A stretch of 64,000 nucleotides of DNA from Symsagittifera roscoffensis (GCF_963678635.1 NC_087062.1:78619200-78683199); one strand, 5' to 3'; shown: positions 32,508-42,379, counted from the stretch's first letter. Program-made: numbers and translations. Notes: generated by a model not told the origin, from the letters alone.

Positions 32508-32949
32508 TTTTTCGTTCGATGACTGTTAATATGTAATTATTAATGTGTCGAATTGGTTGATTCCAATTGTATAAATGTACTGGTTTGTGTTTATACTGTT
32601 TTTTTATTCTTCTTTTTCCTCTTTGTGATGAATTTGAAGTTGTTTCTGAGTCAGAAAAATATAATTGATCGTGTTGTGGGTAATTTTTATCTATTGATTC
32701 TTTTAGTTTGTAAAGTTCGTCTAAACTGTTGGTTTCTGATTCTGAAAATGCGTTTCGATTTTTTGAAAATCTTTTTCGTGTTATTTGTCTTTGTTTAGTT
32801 ATTATTTTCCTCTTTAGTGTTTGTCGTTTTGTTCGAATGTATCCAACTGTTTGTGTATGAGGTGTGATTACAAGGTCGTATTTTTTGTTATCTATTTCAC
32901 AATTGTGTAAAATGATTGTTTGTTTATTTCCTAGATTTTTAAATGACAT
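32482..32949 (-). CDS. 155-aa basic ORF upstream of gag, LTR element
   Basis: Starts at an ATG about 1.25 kb after the 5' LTR and overlaps the Gag-Pol ATG by 26 bases. Gag-Pol lies in the +1 frame relative to it. The protein is strongly basic in residues 40-62 (many Lys and Arg) with a second basic run near 110-120 and an acidic-Ser patch between. No fold is recognised. RNA binding or nuclear localisation is possible. Gag has its own ATG inside this ORF, so leaky scanning or reinitiation is more likely than frameshifting. Confidence 0.6.
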   Translation of the reverse strand: MSFKNLGNKQTIILHNCEIDNKKYDLVITPHTQTVGYIRTKRQTLKRKIITKQRQITRKRFSKNRNAFSESETNSLDELYKLKESIDKNYPQHDQLYFSDSETTSNSSQRGKRRIKKQYKHKPVHLYNWNQPIRHINNYILTVIERKNEFNTHPR

Positions 32950-33463
32950 AAGGTTTAGAATGACGGATGCAAAGGTTGTTAAATGATTTCTATTTTCTTA
33001 AACTGTTAGTTCTTACGATTTTTTGGTTAGCTTAACCTGGGTCTATTTGTTCAGGGTTGGAGAGAAAAGTATATCGATTCCGAAGAATGATTTTTACTTT
33101 CTCGTGACTAGTATAAGCTAAGGTGTTAACTTACTTAATCTTACTTAGGGGTAGTGATTGTGTTCAAGGGTTGGAGAATAGTAAATCGATCCACAAGGTT
33201 CAGGTATAATTAGAACGCGAGTAGTTCGTTAGATACTATTTTAAACTTACTAAGTCTAAGATTTATCCTGGGTCTGGTAAGAGGGGGGGGTCAAGTGAAG
33301 GATGAATAACCGAAGTTCTTCACTGTTTATCCTAATTTGAATGATTAGTTTTGTGTAAAAATTTCTATTAGTCCTGGGTTTTTAGAGAGGGTTGGATAGT
33401 GAATCGACGTTTGAGGTCGTTAGACACTAATTAAGTGGGTGGGGGAGAACAAAGTTGTTCTGT

Positions 33464-33551
33464 TTGATCCAAGGATAAGCCTTGATGATCAAGTTTAAAA
33501 TTTAATTAAGTAGAAAATGATTTAAGATCCAAGGATAAGCCTTGATGATCT
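33464..33551. repeat. direct repeat in the retroelement leader
   Basis: A 25-bp sequence beginning GATCCAAGGATAAGCC occurs twice, 60 bp apart, without mismatch. Confidence 0.8.
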
Positions 33552-34181
33552 GGTTTTAAAATTAAGTGACTTTAAATTTTGATAAAGTTTTAAATTTGTG
33601 TAAAGGAAAAATTTAGTGTTTTGATGATATTAGTGAGTTGATGATTGCTGTTATGTTTTAGGTGATGAAGCTGGAACAACAGGATGATTTATGATTACTA
33701 ACCATTTATTGTCATGCTACTAATTTTTATTTTTATTTTCCAATAAATATTTTTCAAACATGTTTTGTATATTACTGCAGAGTTTTAGGAAAACGATCTT
33801 AGATCTTTTTATCAATCGTTATTGTATAATATTAATTTTGTTTAGCGCCTGAAATGATTTTGAAGAGTAACTTCAAAGTTTTATGTTTGCAAATGGAAAT
33901 CTAAATTCATTGCAAGTAATATTCGAAATATAAAAGTTTGTTCTGGCTTTTGCCGAACTATCATATAACTATACGGCAAGTTTCTACTTTGTCGTATGTC
34001 GTCTTTGGTTCGAGGTCTTCTTCCAATTCCGGGTAGTTCTATTATGGTTCGGAATATTGGCTCTGATCTATTGAGTCGGAGAGACATTTCAATTAAATTA
34101 TTGTCGTATAACATTTTGTAAATGTTTTTGTCTAATTTCTAATCTATTTTGGTTAATTCTAATCTAGTAAGGTCTTGTTCG

Positions 34182-34199
34182 AGACTTATGGTCGCACCA
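34182..34199 (-). other. tRNA primer-binding site
   Basis: Two bases after the 5' LTR end, the element strand reads TGGTGCGACCATAAG, starting with the TGG complementary to a tRNA 3' CCA. The tRNA species was not identified. Confidence 0.7.
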
Positions 34200-34201
34200 G
34201 A

Positions 34202-34611
34202 TGAGTTAAGACTGGAGTGTATAACTCATAGAGTAATTTCGGATAGGGTACACCGTCTGCTCGTCACGCTATCTTATTTTCGGCCGGATAGATTCGTGCA
34301 ACTTCTTAGTCTAATACCGATCCTAATCTTACTCTTATACTATCTAGTCTCAGGTTGTTTAACTAGTCTCTGCTAGGCTCAATAGATCTAGGGTATACTG
34401 GTTTATTGCGGCTGCTGAAGTGCTCGGGAGAGTCCAACTAATTTCTAAGTTAAATTCAAATCTCTCTGGTGCTGAAATTACAAGTAACTTCAGCACTTAC
34501 AAATAAGTGGGTTGTTAGTTAGATGGATCATGATTGGTTAATATTAAATACTTTACATTGGTAAAACATTTAATTTATCCAATCATAAAATATAGTTTAG
34601 ATCAGGTTCCA
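34202..34611 (-). repeat. 5' LTR (right copy)
   Basis: 410 bp, matching the left LTR. As the 5' LTR it should carry the element promoter. CCAAT-like motifs lie in its first 90 bases on the element strand. Confidence 0.95.
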
Positions 34612-34615
34612 CGAA
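34612..34615. other. target-site duplication, right
   Basis: CGAA directly after the LTR terminus, matching 13975-13978. Confidence 0.85.
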
Positions 34616-35558
34616 GTTCTTTGAACAATTTTAAAAAGACATTTGGGTATTCATAATTGGAGACCCAATTCGCAACCATTGGTGGAAACCTGATAACACC
34701 CCACTATTGTGTTGCTTATTTCAAGTTTGAAGAAATAAACACTCAATTCAAGCTTCAAAAGTGAAAAATTCGTAACTATTGCAAAATACAATACAGCTTA
34801 AATAAGAAAAAATATAATTAAAAAAAAAACTTAGGCAAGGGAAACTAGTAAAGCCTGCATTTAGATATATAATTTATTTGAGTTAATAAATATGTTTCAT
34901 ATGCAATCAGCAAGTAGTCTTTCAAAGCGTAAAGTTATGAGTAATTGAAACAATCGGAGTCATTCTTAGAATCGAATACAACGACAGACACTCTCATGGT
35001 AAATAAATTTAATAATTAAGAATCTCCGTTTTCAAAATTACATCAAAATCTAGTTCAAAAAAAAAGACTGCGAGACCTCTACTTACTGAACCCTTTCTGT
35101 TCTGTCTCTTCTCTCCTCAAATATAATTTCCCTTTTCCTTTATCTCCTAAAAAAAGTGTGAAGAGTGGAATAAAAAAGGAGTCAAAAGAAAATAAGCTGC
35201 TTTGTAATTAAGAAAATAAGCTGCTTTGTTCGACGCATTACCTTAGCTTTAAGAACAAAAAGCCCAGTGGCACCGCCCAATATATTGTTTTGTAACTGAA
35301 CTGAGGAACAATGAGAACGCACAAGCATACAATTCCATCCAAAACAGTTGAAAATTAATGATATATTTAAGTCACACCAATTCAACTGCTCATATTTTAC
35401 AAAAACATGCTACAAAGGGATACAGTGCAGATTTAAATTAACCGGACAAAATGAATAAAACTTGAAATTAAAACTCTTTTTTTCTCAAACTGGGTTGATT
35501 TTAGACAAAAAATGATGAAGGCCAATTCTTGTTTAAAATTTCATCAGAATATATATGC
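34616..35558. other. intron-like stretch, no recognised feature
   Basis: AT-rich sequence right of the LTR element. No exon with both splice signals was found on the plus strand. Confidence 0.4.
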
Positions 35559-35912
35559 TGCAATTTGTTTTGCAAAATTCGAGCCCAAAAATTTTACCCC
35601 AAAAGAGATCATTTTTGGATTTGTTTAGTCAATCAAAACTTCTCCAAACCCATTTGTTCATTTACTGACAAAACTATATTACTGCCAGCCTCTTATTTAG
35701 CCTAACAAAATTTAGGAAGAAGTAATCTCCTGAAGTCGGCACAAAAAGGTTTTTAATATTTTTGGCTATCAAATGAAAATAAACATGTTTATCTATAGTT
35801 TTGTCATTAAATTAACAAATAGGTTTGGAATAACTTTAGATTGACTAAACAAAGACAAAAAAGATCGTTTTGGGGTAAATTTTTGGGCCCGAATTTTGCA
35901 AAACAAATTGCA
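35559..35912. repeat. fold-back element with arms of about 120 bp
   Basis: Left arm 35559-35678 and right arm 35794-35912 are inverted copies: TGCAATTTGTTTTGCAAAATTC against GAATTTTGCAAAACAAATTGCA, and TTTACCCCAAAA against TTTTGGGGTAAA. The loop is 115 bp. Part of the family recurs near 47160-47300. Confidence 0.75.
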
Positions 35913-36720
35913 CCTTATTGACTTTGTTAAAACGTATACATACGCTACAAAGTATATTTACCGAAACTTTAGAAACCCCGCAAGATGAACAGTAAAAATC
36001 GGTTTTGAATAGTTGAAGAAAAAGAAGTAAACACGTGTACTTTCTCTGCTCCTCATCTAGGAACAGTGCATACAGCTGAAAACAGGATAACATCTTACAA
36101 TGCTAAGCCGAAAATAAAGGAAGTGGTAACTGACGAGCACTTGTTCCGCTGCGAATACTATTAACAGTATAATATCGAACTTTAGAATGTGTTTTTTTTC
36201 TATCTAGATTGTTGAAATTTCATGAAATTGGCTTATAAAGATCTCAATTCAAGCTGACTCCCAATTGTCACTTCATTTAAGTTGCTACCTACTCTTAAGT
36301 TGAATTCACTTACCAACTACAGACAAAATTACAAACCATATACTTCCTGGAGTTATCCGAAAACGGTTTTTCGCTATAGTTTAAGTCAGTATCGCCAATA
36401 TCTTGCTCATTCAAATAATTGCCGCTAGAAAGCGATCTTGCTTCACAGAGAAACGAGGTTGCACCTCGCAAATAAAATTAAGAAAACGCTTAAATGGTGC
36501 TAGCTTTTAATGCTTAAAAATAAAGAAAACGCTTAAAAATTAAAAAAAAAATTCAGCCTTAAAAACAAAAAAACTCTGGGATTCAAGCCAGAGAGCTCCA
36601 GATAGATTACCAGTCAGCTGTGTTCTGCACCTCAAATACCAGTCCAGTGCCACTGTGCATTGAAGGCACAAATGATTCCATACTAGCCAGCCCGCCTCCA
36701 ATAATCAATTGGCTCGCAAA
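35913..36720. other. intron-like stretch with a weak tRNA-like segment
   Basis: The minus strand at about 36585-36660 has a B-box-like GGCTTGAATCCC and may be a decayed SINE. Nothing else recognised. Confidence 0.35.
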
Positions 36721-38358
36721 AAAGTGTTTTGACCAAGCTATCCAAGCAATGAAACTTAGAACAACTTCAATATGAGCCATATCGTTAATAGGTTTGAAAA
36801 ACTTTGGGTTTCGTAGAACGAATCGGTTCTTGAAAAATTGAAGATTTCCTAAGCAAGCTATTCAAGCTGATCTTCGGAATAATTCAAAATGTTTCATGAA
36901 GCAAATCGGAAGGCGAAACTTTAGGTTTTTCTGTGAAAGCATTTCAAGCGACGAAACAATGAATTATTTTAAGTCGTTTTATTGAGCGAATCAATTCGCA
37001 AAAAAATTGAAATTTTTCTAGGCAAGCTTTTAAAGCACGGAAACTTTGAAAAAATTCACGTTGTTCGATAGAGCGAATCAGTAGGCAAAAAGTATAAAAT
37101 TTTCTTAGTAAGCTATTCAAGCGATGAAACTTTGAAATATTTCATGATACTTCACACAGCGAACTGGTTCGCAAAAGATTCAAGTTTTTTCTAATCAAAC
37201 TACTAGAGCTTAAAACTTGGAACTATCTCAAGATTTTTCATAGAATGAATGCTGGCTATTAATATTATGCTTTAAAACATTTTAGAACGAATTGGTTCAC
37301 GAAAAGCTAATGTTTTTCTTAAGAAAGCTATTCAAGCTACACACCTTTGAAACCAACTACAGCGAATCGGATAGCGAAAAAATGAAATAATTATGAAGCC
37401 ACTCAAAACCAATAAAACTTTGGTTTTTTGATATTAGTTCATAAACCTAACCGAATAGGAACTACTTCAAGTTTTTCTACTAGAGCACATCACGGGATGG
37501 AATTTTAAAACTATTTCAAGATGTTTGACAGATCAAAGTGGTTAGCAAAAAAAAAACAAGTTTTGGTATGCTAGCTATTTGGCCTAAGCTTTGATACGCG
37601 TCAACTTATCTCTTAAACCGAATCGGTTCACGAAAAGCCTATGTTTTTCTTGAGCAAGCTACTCAAGTTATGAAAGTTTGAATTATTACAAGATATTTTA
37701 TGGACCGAATTAGTTCGCGAAATGTTCACAAGTTTTTTTTTCTAAGCCAGCAATTAAAGTCAGAAAACTTTGAAATATTTCGTATCGTTTATTGGATCGA
37801 ATCGCAAAAAAATAGTTTTATATGCTATTCAGAGCTTTGCAAAGCCAATCTGTTGGCAACAAATTGAAGTATTTCTAAGCAAGCTAGTTAAGTTATGAAA
37901 CTTCAAAAAATTTGAAGTTATTTCAAGAAGTTGAAATAGAAAAAAAGAGCAAGCAAAAAAGATAACAAGCTAACAGTCTTGTAAGCAGGCTATTCAAACT
38001 ATGTAACTATGAATTTTCCAAAAAAATTGGTTAACCGAACGGTTCGCAAAAAAAATTAAATTTCTCTTAGCAAGCTTTTTTAGGTAAAAAATTCAAAATA
38101 ATTCAAGTTGGTTTGTATCCCGAATCAGTTTGCGAAAAGCTGAAAATTCTCTAAGCAAGCTTTTGAAGCTATGGTACTTCGAATTACTTCAAATTAATTC
38201 ATAGACTGAATGGGTTCATAGACTGAAATTTCAAGTTTTTCTAATCGAGCTTTGAAATTTTGATTTATTTCAAGTTATTTCATAAACCGAATCAGTTTGT
38301 GAAAAGCTTTAAACTTTTCGACGCAAGCTAGCCAAGCTATAAAACTTTGATATAGAAA
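36721..38358. repeat. degenerate tandem-repeat array, unit roughly 80-100 bp
   Basis: The same phrases cycle many times in fixed order: GAATCGGTTCGCGAAAAG, then TTTTTCTAAGCAAGC, TATTCAAGCTATGAAACTTTGAA and ATTTCAAGTTGTTTCATAGACC. Units vary in length and diverge, so this is an old satellite-like array. It ends about 80 bp before the Tctex1 exon at 38440. Confidence 0.8.
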
Positions 38359-38439
38359 ATGAAAACTTCGAGACACCTACTCAAGACGCTGCAAGTTGCA
38401 ACTATTTGGACTTGTAATGTATTTTTTTCTTTTCTTCAG

Positions 38440-38556
38440 GTTCAGCCTCCACCTCCTGAGAAGTACGAGAAGCCGAAGAAGGAGTTCCAGAACACCTTCC
38501 GACTGAAGAGGGAGACCAACGAGTTCCCCAGTCCCTTCAGCATCTACAAGACTAAG
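38440..38556 (+). CDS. Tctex1-type dynein light chain (DYNLT5-like), middle exon
   Basis: A 39-codon phase-0 exon between a strong acceptor (TTTTCTTCAG at 38430-38439) and a donor (AAG/GTTCCA). It is GC-rich against its introns. It encodes a Pro/Lys-rich stretch, then FQNTFRLK, which matches the conserved ENTYQL segment before the Tctex1 fold in DYNLT5 (TCTEX1D1) proteins. Spliced to the exon at 41075 it leads straight into the first helix of the domain. Members of this family are dynein light chains or dynein-associated ciliary proteins. The gene is convergent with FRG1. Confidence 0.8.
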
Positions 38557-39937
38557 GTTCCATATTTTAGACTCGCAATGTAACAAGCTAATTATACATA
38601 TTTGTTTTAACTAAATGGAAAGCATGCAACTAAAAGAAGAAACTAGTTTACTTGGATTCATTGATGCTATTTAATCAAGAAAAAATTGTTGATACCGGAA
38701 TATCAGTATCCAAGTCAAGCACAAAGCTAATCAATCGGATATTGGTTACGTGTTTGTACGGTAAGTGGTTAGTTTTAGCTCTTTATCTGTAGTTTCATAA
38801 CTCAAAGATTGTTTTCATTTGAAGCATTTGAAATACTTTACAAGCTGAAAACATAAAGTAAAGCTAAACACAAAGGCGAAGCGGAGCTTCGCATTGGTTG
38901 CTATACAATGGAAAAAAAAAATCGTGAACTAGAAAAAAAAATCCAAAACACTGACAAAAAACTATTTCTATCAAAACAAATAAGCCTAGTCTTGAGAAAA
39001 ATTATGCCTAGACAAAAGAATGTGAAATAGGAAGAAAACTTATCAACCGGTAAAAAAAGTCAAAAATCCTGAGCAGAAACCCTTAAAGCCGAAAGAATTA
39101 GGAAAAAAGTTTTCAAATCCCATTCCCCCTCAAAACACACAGTCCGAATATTTTATGGCCACCAAACGACGCAATATAAGGCCACTAAGCCTCCATAATA
39201 TACGCCGAAACCTACCAAGCCGAAAAAAGCAAGAAATTTTAACAAATCGAGCTGGTATAATTACGCTCAACGAAAAAACTTATTTCGAATAGAACGAATA
39301 TTTTAAATGGTATCAGGCTCAAAAACAAATCTATTGCAGCCTTTCCAACAGAGGGGAGGACTAGGAGACAAGTTGAGAAGATCAGTTCTGTGAACAAATT
39401 TATTAACGGGGAAAAAATCGAGTACCCGGTTGCAATATACTTGCTATCGCAAAGGCAATTATATGCCTGGACGTAAATCCTAAACATAAGTATGCTCATC
39501 GAGTAGTAGAACCAGGAGAAAAAATCGGTCAAAACTTATCCTATTTGTTTTTTAACGAAGTCGACTGAAGTTGAATACAGTTTGTAAAATTGTAAAAAAA
39601 ACTGTTGAGAATCATTGAAATCATTAAAAGCCCGGAACAGTATCTAGGCGCTTTGAAAATCACCATTTTTTGTTGAAGTATCTGCTTTTTCCATTTATGA
39701 TTACATTTGTTGCAAAATTTCTAGCCATAATCTGATTTGATTCGCTTCAGTAGGATTCTGTAATCATTTTTTGAAAAATTTATCGTAAATTTTTAGAGTG
39801 TTTTTTGTGGTATCGGTAACCTTGACTGATTTTTGGTATTAATTTTCAGGAAGCGTTGCAATGAGAGATTCAACTAATAACAATTTTTATCAGGATTTAC
39901 ATTAATGAAATGCAGGCAAATTATTCTCTTAAACAAA

Positions 39938-40246
39938 TCAAAAACATTTTTTGAACCTTACCTTCGCAATATAGCTGTTCTTACTTATAAGTAGACATAA
40001 ACCAAAAACAATGATCTTGACTAGATAAATGCTGTTTCTATTTAATTTAAAAACTTGCAAATACATGAACAATACATTTACTGGAAGACAAATAACTTGC
40101 GTTGATATAAAACGTGCACACAGCTGTTCATAAGTTTGAAACAATATCCAAAGTTTTGCTTGGATTCTAGCTTTTAGATCATCGTAACCATGAAAAGTAG
40201 TTTGAAGTTCATTTACAGATGAAAGATACTTCTCATAAATGCTCAT
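39938..40246 (-). CDS. unrecognised 102-codon ORF inside the Tctex1 intron
   Basis: The ATG lies shortly after an acceptor-like TTTTAG. The first 50 residues (with SSVNELQTTFHGYDDLKARI) look protein-like and less AT-biased than the hydrophobic remainder. The ORF overlaps the end of the frame at 40233-40442. Possibly a decayed mobile-element or retrocopy remnant. Confidence 0.2.
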   Translation of the reverse strand: MSIYEKYLSSVNELQTTFHGYDDLKARIQAKLWILFQTYEQLCARFISTQVICLPVNVLFMYLQVFKLNRNSIYLVKIIVFGLCLLISKNSYIAKVRFKKCF

Positions 40247-40442
40247 AAAAAATTCTAAAATTTCCCATTTTCTTTTTCATTTCCTTATCTGCATATGCCA
40301 AACGCTTTTTGACAAACAAACTCTTACCCTGTACTCCCTTTTGTCCAGATAACATGCGTATCCGCCCAAAAATCTCTTTCTTGTCCGCCAAAATTGGAAC
40401 GTTTTTACCAGAACTGTTGTGATTCGGAAGAGGATGACATGC
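40233..40442 (-). CDS. unrecognised 69-codon frame inside the Tctex1 intron
   Basis: Open from after a TAG (40443-40445) to a TGA at 40233-40235. The charged peptide includes ADKKEIFGRIRMLSGQKG and VKKRLAYADKEMKKKMG. No start at its 5' end and no family recognised. Its composition is more coding-like than the surrounding intron, so a transposon fragment is the likeliest source. Confidence 0.25.
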   Translation of the reverse strand, partial: ACHPLPNHNSSGKNVPILADKKEIFGRIRMLSGQKGVQGKSLFVKKRLAYADKEMKKKMGNFRIFYEHL

Positions 40443-41074
40443 CTAGATAGCCCCTGCAGATAATGCAAATGCACCAAAATAATAGTAAAAAAGGTTGTAC
40501 AGATCTGCTAACAAATTTTGGACGTAGGATTTGATATCAAAATTGATATCACGGAACAACCTTTGCTTGAGTATCTTTCCTGAAGATTGATATGCTTTCC
40601 GAGATCAAAACATTGATTTTCAAATCAATTATTTCCTCATTTTGTCAATTAAAACGGGGTTCTACTTTAAATAATAGGGCAGTAAGAACCGATATCATGG
40701 TTTTTTGAGTCATTACTAGAAACCTCAGTATTATTTTTAAAATTTTCAAAGTAAACTTATGGATTGTTTTCGGCCATTTTGTTCGTGAATGTCAAAAATT
40801 TCAACCGATAAAGCAATTGGTAAAAAGTGCAAAAAATTGACTAATCTTTAAAATTCATTCTCTGTCTGTACGTTTCCTGGCTAGTACGGTTTTAGTTTTT
40901 TCAGGTATTGCTTTTTAACCGAAAAAAAATAACAAAAAAACTCCAGATCCACGAGATGTTATCAACCATTTATATTTCAAACCATTTATATTTCAAACAT
41001 GTTATTTGTGAGTCCAATTAATGAGGGGCAACCTCATCCTGTAAAAAAGCTTAATTTCGAGCGTAATTTTATAG

Positions 41075-41377
41075 ATGGAAGAAGCCATCACTGAGATTAT
41101 GAAATCGAAGCTGGGCCCATTGGAAGAGTACAAGGCTGACATCTGCGAGAAGGCCTCGTGTGACATCTCGGACGAAGTGAAACAAAAGGCGAAGGGTTTC
41201 AACTGCGAGCGCACTCGTTTCGTTGTGTTCACTGTCGTCGGACAGAACAAGCGCCAGGCGGTGCGATGCTCCGGGAGGACCATATGGGACGCCGAGACGG
41301 ACACTTCGTTCACTGTGCATTACATGCACAAGAACATCTTCGCTTATTGCACCATTTACGCCGTGTACCTCGAGTAA
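41075..41377 (+). CDS. Tctex1-type dynein light chain (DYNLT5-like), last exon
   Basis: Phase-0 exon after the acceptor TTTTATAG, 100 codons and TAA. It is the Tctex1 domain itself. The first helices (MEEAITEIMKSKLG... and CEKASCDISDEVKQKAKG) are followed by the strands FVVFTVVGQNKRQ, RCSGRTIWDAETDTSFTV and a C-terminal IYAVYLE. The W-D-x-x-x-D-T turn and the AVYLE ending are hallmarks of the DYNLT5/TCTEX1D1 branch. Human DYNLT5 has 179 residues; with the candidate first exon this protein would have 189. It would dimerise and bind dynein intermediate chains or axonemal partners. An ATTAAA signal lies 60 bp after the stop (41437-41442), and the FRG1 stop is 320 bp downstream on the other strand. 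Confidence 0.88.
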   Translation: MEEAITEIMKSKLGPLEEYKADICEKASCDISDEVKQKAKGFNCERTRFVVFTVVGQNKRQAVRCSGRTIWDAETDTSFTVHYMHKNIFAYCTIYAVYLE

Positions 41378-41436
41378 AAACAACAGAAATACTTTTTATA
41401 GTCATATTTGCGAATATTATATAAGCCATTTTGACA

Positions 41437-41442
41437 ATTAAA
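41437..41442 (+). promoter_or_regulatory. polyadenylation signal ATTAAA, Tctex1 gene
   Basis: Variant hexamer 60 bp after the stop codon. Confidence 0.45.
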
Positions 41443-41561
41443 GCTCACTACTACTGTACAATTAACAATTTGAAGAAAAAAAAGTTGAGCAAATGTGTAG
41501 AAGCTTAAACGATGAGTGAAACGTTTTTTTTTTTCAGCCAGAATCTAATTAAAGTCATGGT

Positions 41562-41567
41562 TTTATT
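41562..41567 (-). promoter_or_regulatory. polyadenylation signal AATAAA, FRG1
   Basis: Complement of TTTATT, about 135 bases past the FRG1 stop on the minus strand. Confidence 0.6.
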
Positions 41568-41699
41568 ATCCTCAACCATGTAAGGGCAGCATAATTTTCT
41601 GATTGTGGCAAAACAGATTTGCTGCTCTCAGCTTTTAGACACTTGACTCTCGGTCCTTCTCTGCAGTTCAACCAAAACCTCTCAAATGTTCAGTGTGGT

Positions 41700-41822
41700 T
41701 CAGCAGAATTTGTCGTGTTTCATTTTAGATCTCCGGTCTAGCAGCGCCTCGTGTAGCTTTCCGTCTTCGCGTGCCTTCTCAAGGTTCGAGCTGTCTCCCG
41801 GGTTGATCTTTATCCTTCGATC
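41700..41822 (-). CDS. FRG1: FRG1, exon 4 (last coding exon)
   Basis: After the acceptor GAATCTTTTCAG, 40 codons and TGA, phase 0. It encodes the conserved FRG1 C-terminus: [20 protein letters not shown] then [14 protein letters not shown], which corresponds to the LLDRRAKLKADRYC ending of the vertebrate protein. Together with exon 3 it forms the basic tail that follows the fascin-like domain. Confidence 0.92.
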   Translation of the reverse strand, partial: DRRIKINPGDSSNLEKAREDGKLHEALLDRRSKMKHDKFC

Positions 41823-41954
41823 CTGAAAAGATTCAAAATACTACACAATTGAAATTGTTGCACTTCGCAAACACAAGCTAGAAAATGAGCAAAAAGTAGC
41901 TCTGAAAAGGCCAAAAAGTGCAAAAAGAAAGAGTAAAACTAACAAAAAATCTAA

Positions 41955-42035
41955 AATGCGCCGTAATCGAATCCCGGTCTCCAGATTAAAGTTACACACC
42001 CTAGTATCTGCGCCATGGCCGCTTAACAAAAATTA
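41955..42035 (-). repeat. tRNA-like SINE fragment in FRG1 intron 3
   Basis: On the minus strand, A box TGGCGCAGATA (complement of 42005-42015) and B box GGATTCGATTA (complement of 41964-41974) at tRNA spacing. A CTTCGCAAACACAAGCTAG module as in SINE family A lies next to it. Confidence 0.5.
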
Positions 42036-42379
42036 AAAACTAGGGGCCCAGCTAAAGCTACAGGTACCTGTTTGATATATATATTTTTAAAAAACTACTG
42101 ATGGCGCAAAAGATAATGCTTATTTTCCAAAAAGAAAAAATGGACATTTACCAAATCCATAGCCGATCCTATCAAAAGTACGGAGAACACGCTTTTGCAG
42201 AGGAGATTAGAACATCTCTGTTTGATTCATTTCTTTATTTCAGAACTTGCACGATCGTTTTTGGGAAATTGAATTAAGTCCAAGAATGGGTTTACAAGTC
42301 AAATAATTTTAAATCTAGAGCGAACTCCGTACGAAAAAAAAACGAAAATTTGCTCTTACGAAAGGAACACCCCAACAGC

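Larger units (their letters stand above)
32950..34201 (-). other. leader (5' untranslated region) of the LTR element
   Basis: About 1.25 kb between the 5' LTR and the first ORF. On the plus strand it holds three diverged copies of a GGGTTGGA...TATCGA/AATCGA block (about 33055, 33168 and 33389), and two copies of GATCCAAGGATAAGCCTTGA at 33466-33491 and 33526-33551. Candidates for packaging, dimerisation or translation signals. Confidence 0.6.
13979..34611 (-). mobile_element. 20.6-kb env-bearing Ty3/gypsy LTR retrotransposon
   Basis: The element has 410-bp LTRs at both ends that look identical by eye, TG...CA termini and a 4-bp CGAA duplication. A primer-binding site follows the 5' LTR (right side) and a short purine tract precedes the 3' LTR (left side). 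Coding order on the minus strand is: 155-aa basic ORF, 3,337-aa Gag-Pol, two small hydrophobic ORFs, a 378-codon ATG-less ORF, an 872-aa Env-like ORF and a 599-aa ORF. Pol order (protease, RT, RNase H, integrase) and the GPY module place it in Ty3/gypsy. It is about twice or more the usual length, and a 1,791-bp internal duplication explains only part of that. It lies antisense in the probable first intron of the Tctex1 gene. Matching LTRs and long open frames point to a recent insertion. Confidence 0.95.
38557..41074 (+). other. intron of the Tctex1 gene, with repeats
   Basis: GT at 38557 and AG at 41073-41074. It contains a recurring GAGGCAAAGC-type module (about 38870-38915), a dispersed module near 39160-39250 shared with 49980-50060, and two overlapping minus-strand ORFs listed separately. 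Confidence 0.6.

Noticed and set aside
32490-32515. A AAA AAT heptamer before the Gag start as a -1 frameshift site
   Set aside because: Gag-Pol is in the +1 frame relative to the 155-aa ORF, so a -1 slip would not enter it.
22530-32798. Other plus-strand and alternate-frame ORFs within the retroelement
   Set aside because: All lie opposite or out of frame with Gag-Pol, share no domain, and are explained by its skewed A-rich composition.
36721-38358. CRISPR-like spaced repeats
   Set aside because: Units are diverged and contiguous with no constant repeat and unique spacer pattern, and this is an animal genome.
41002-41441. Minus and alternate-frame ORFs over the last Tctex1 exon
   Set aside because: Shadows of the GC-rich plus-strand exon, which has the family match and splice sites.
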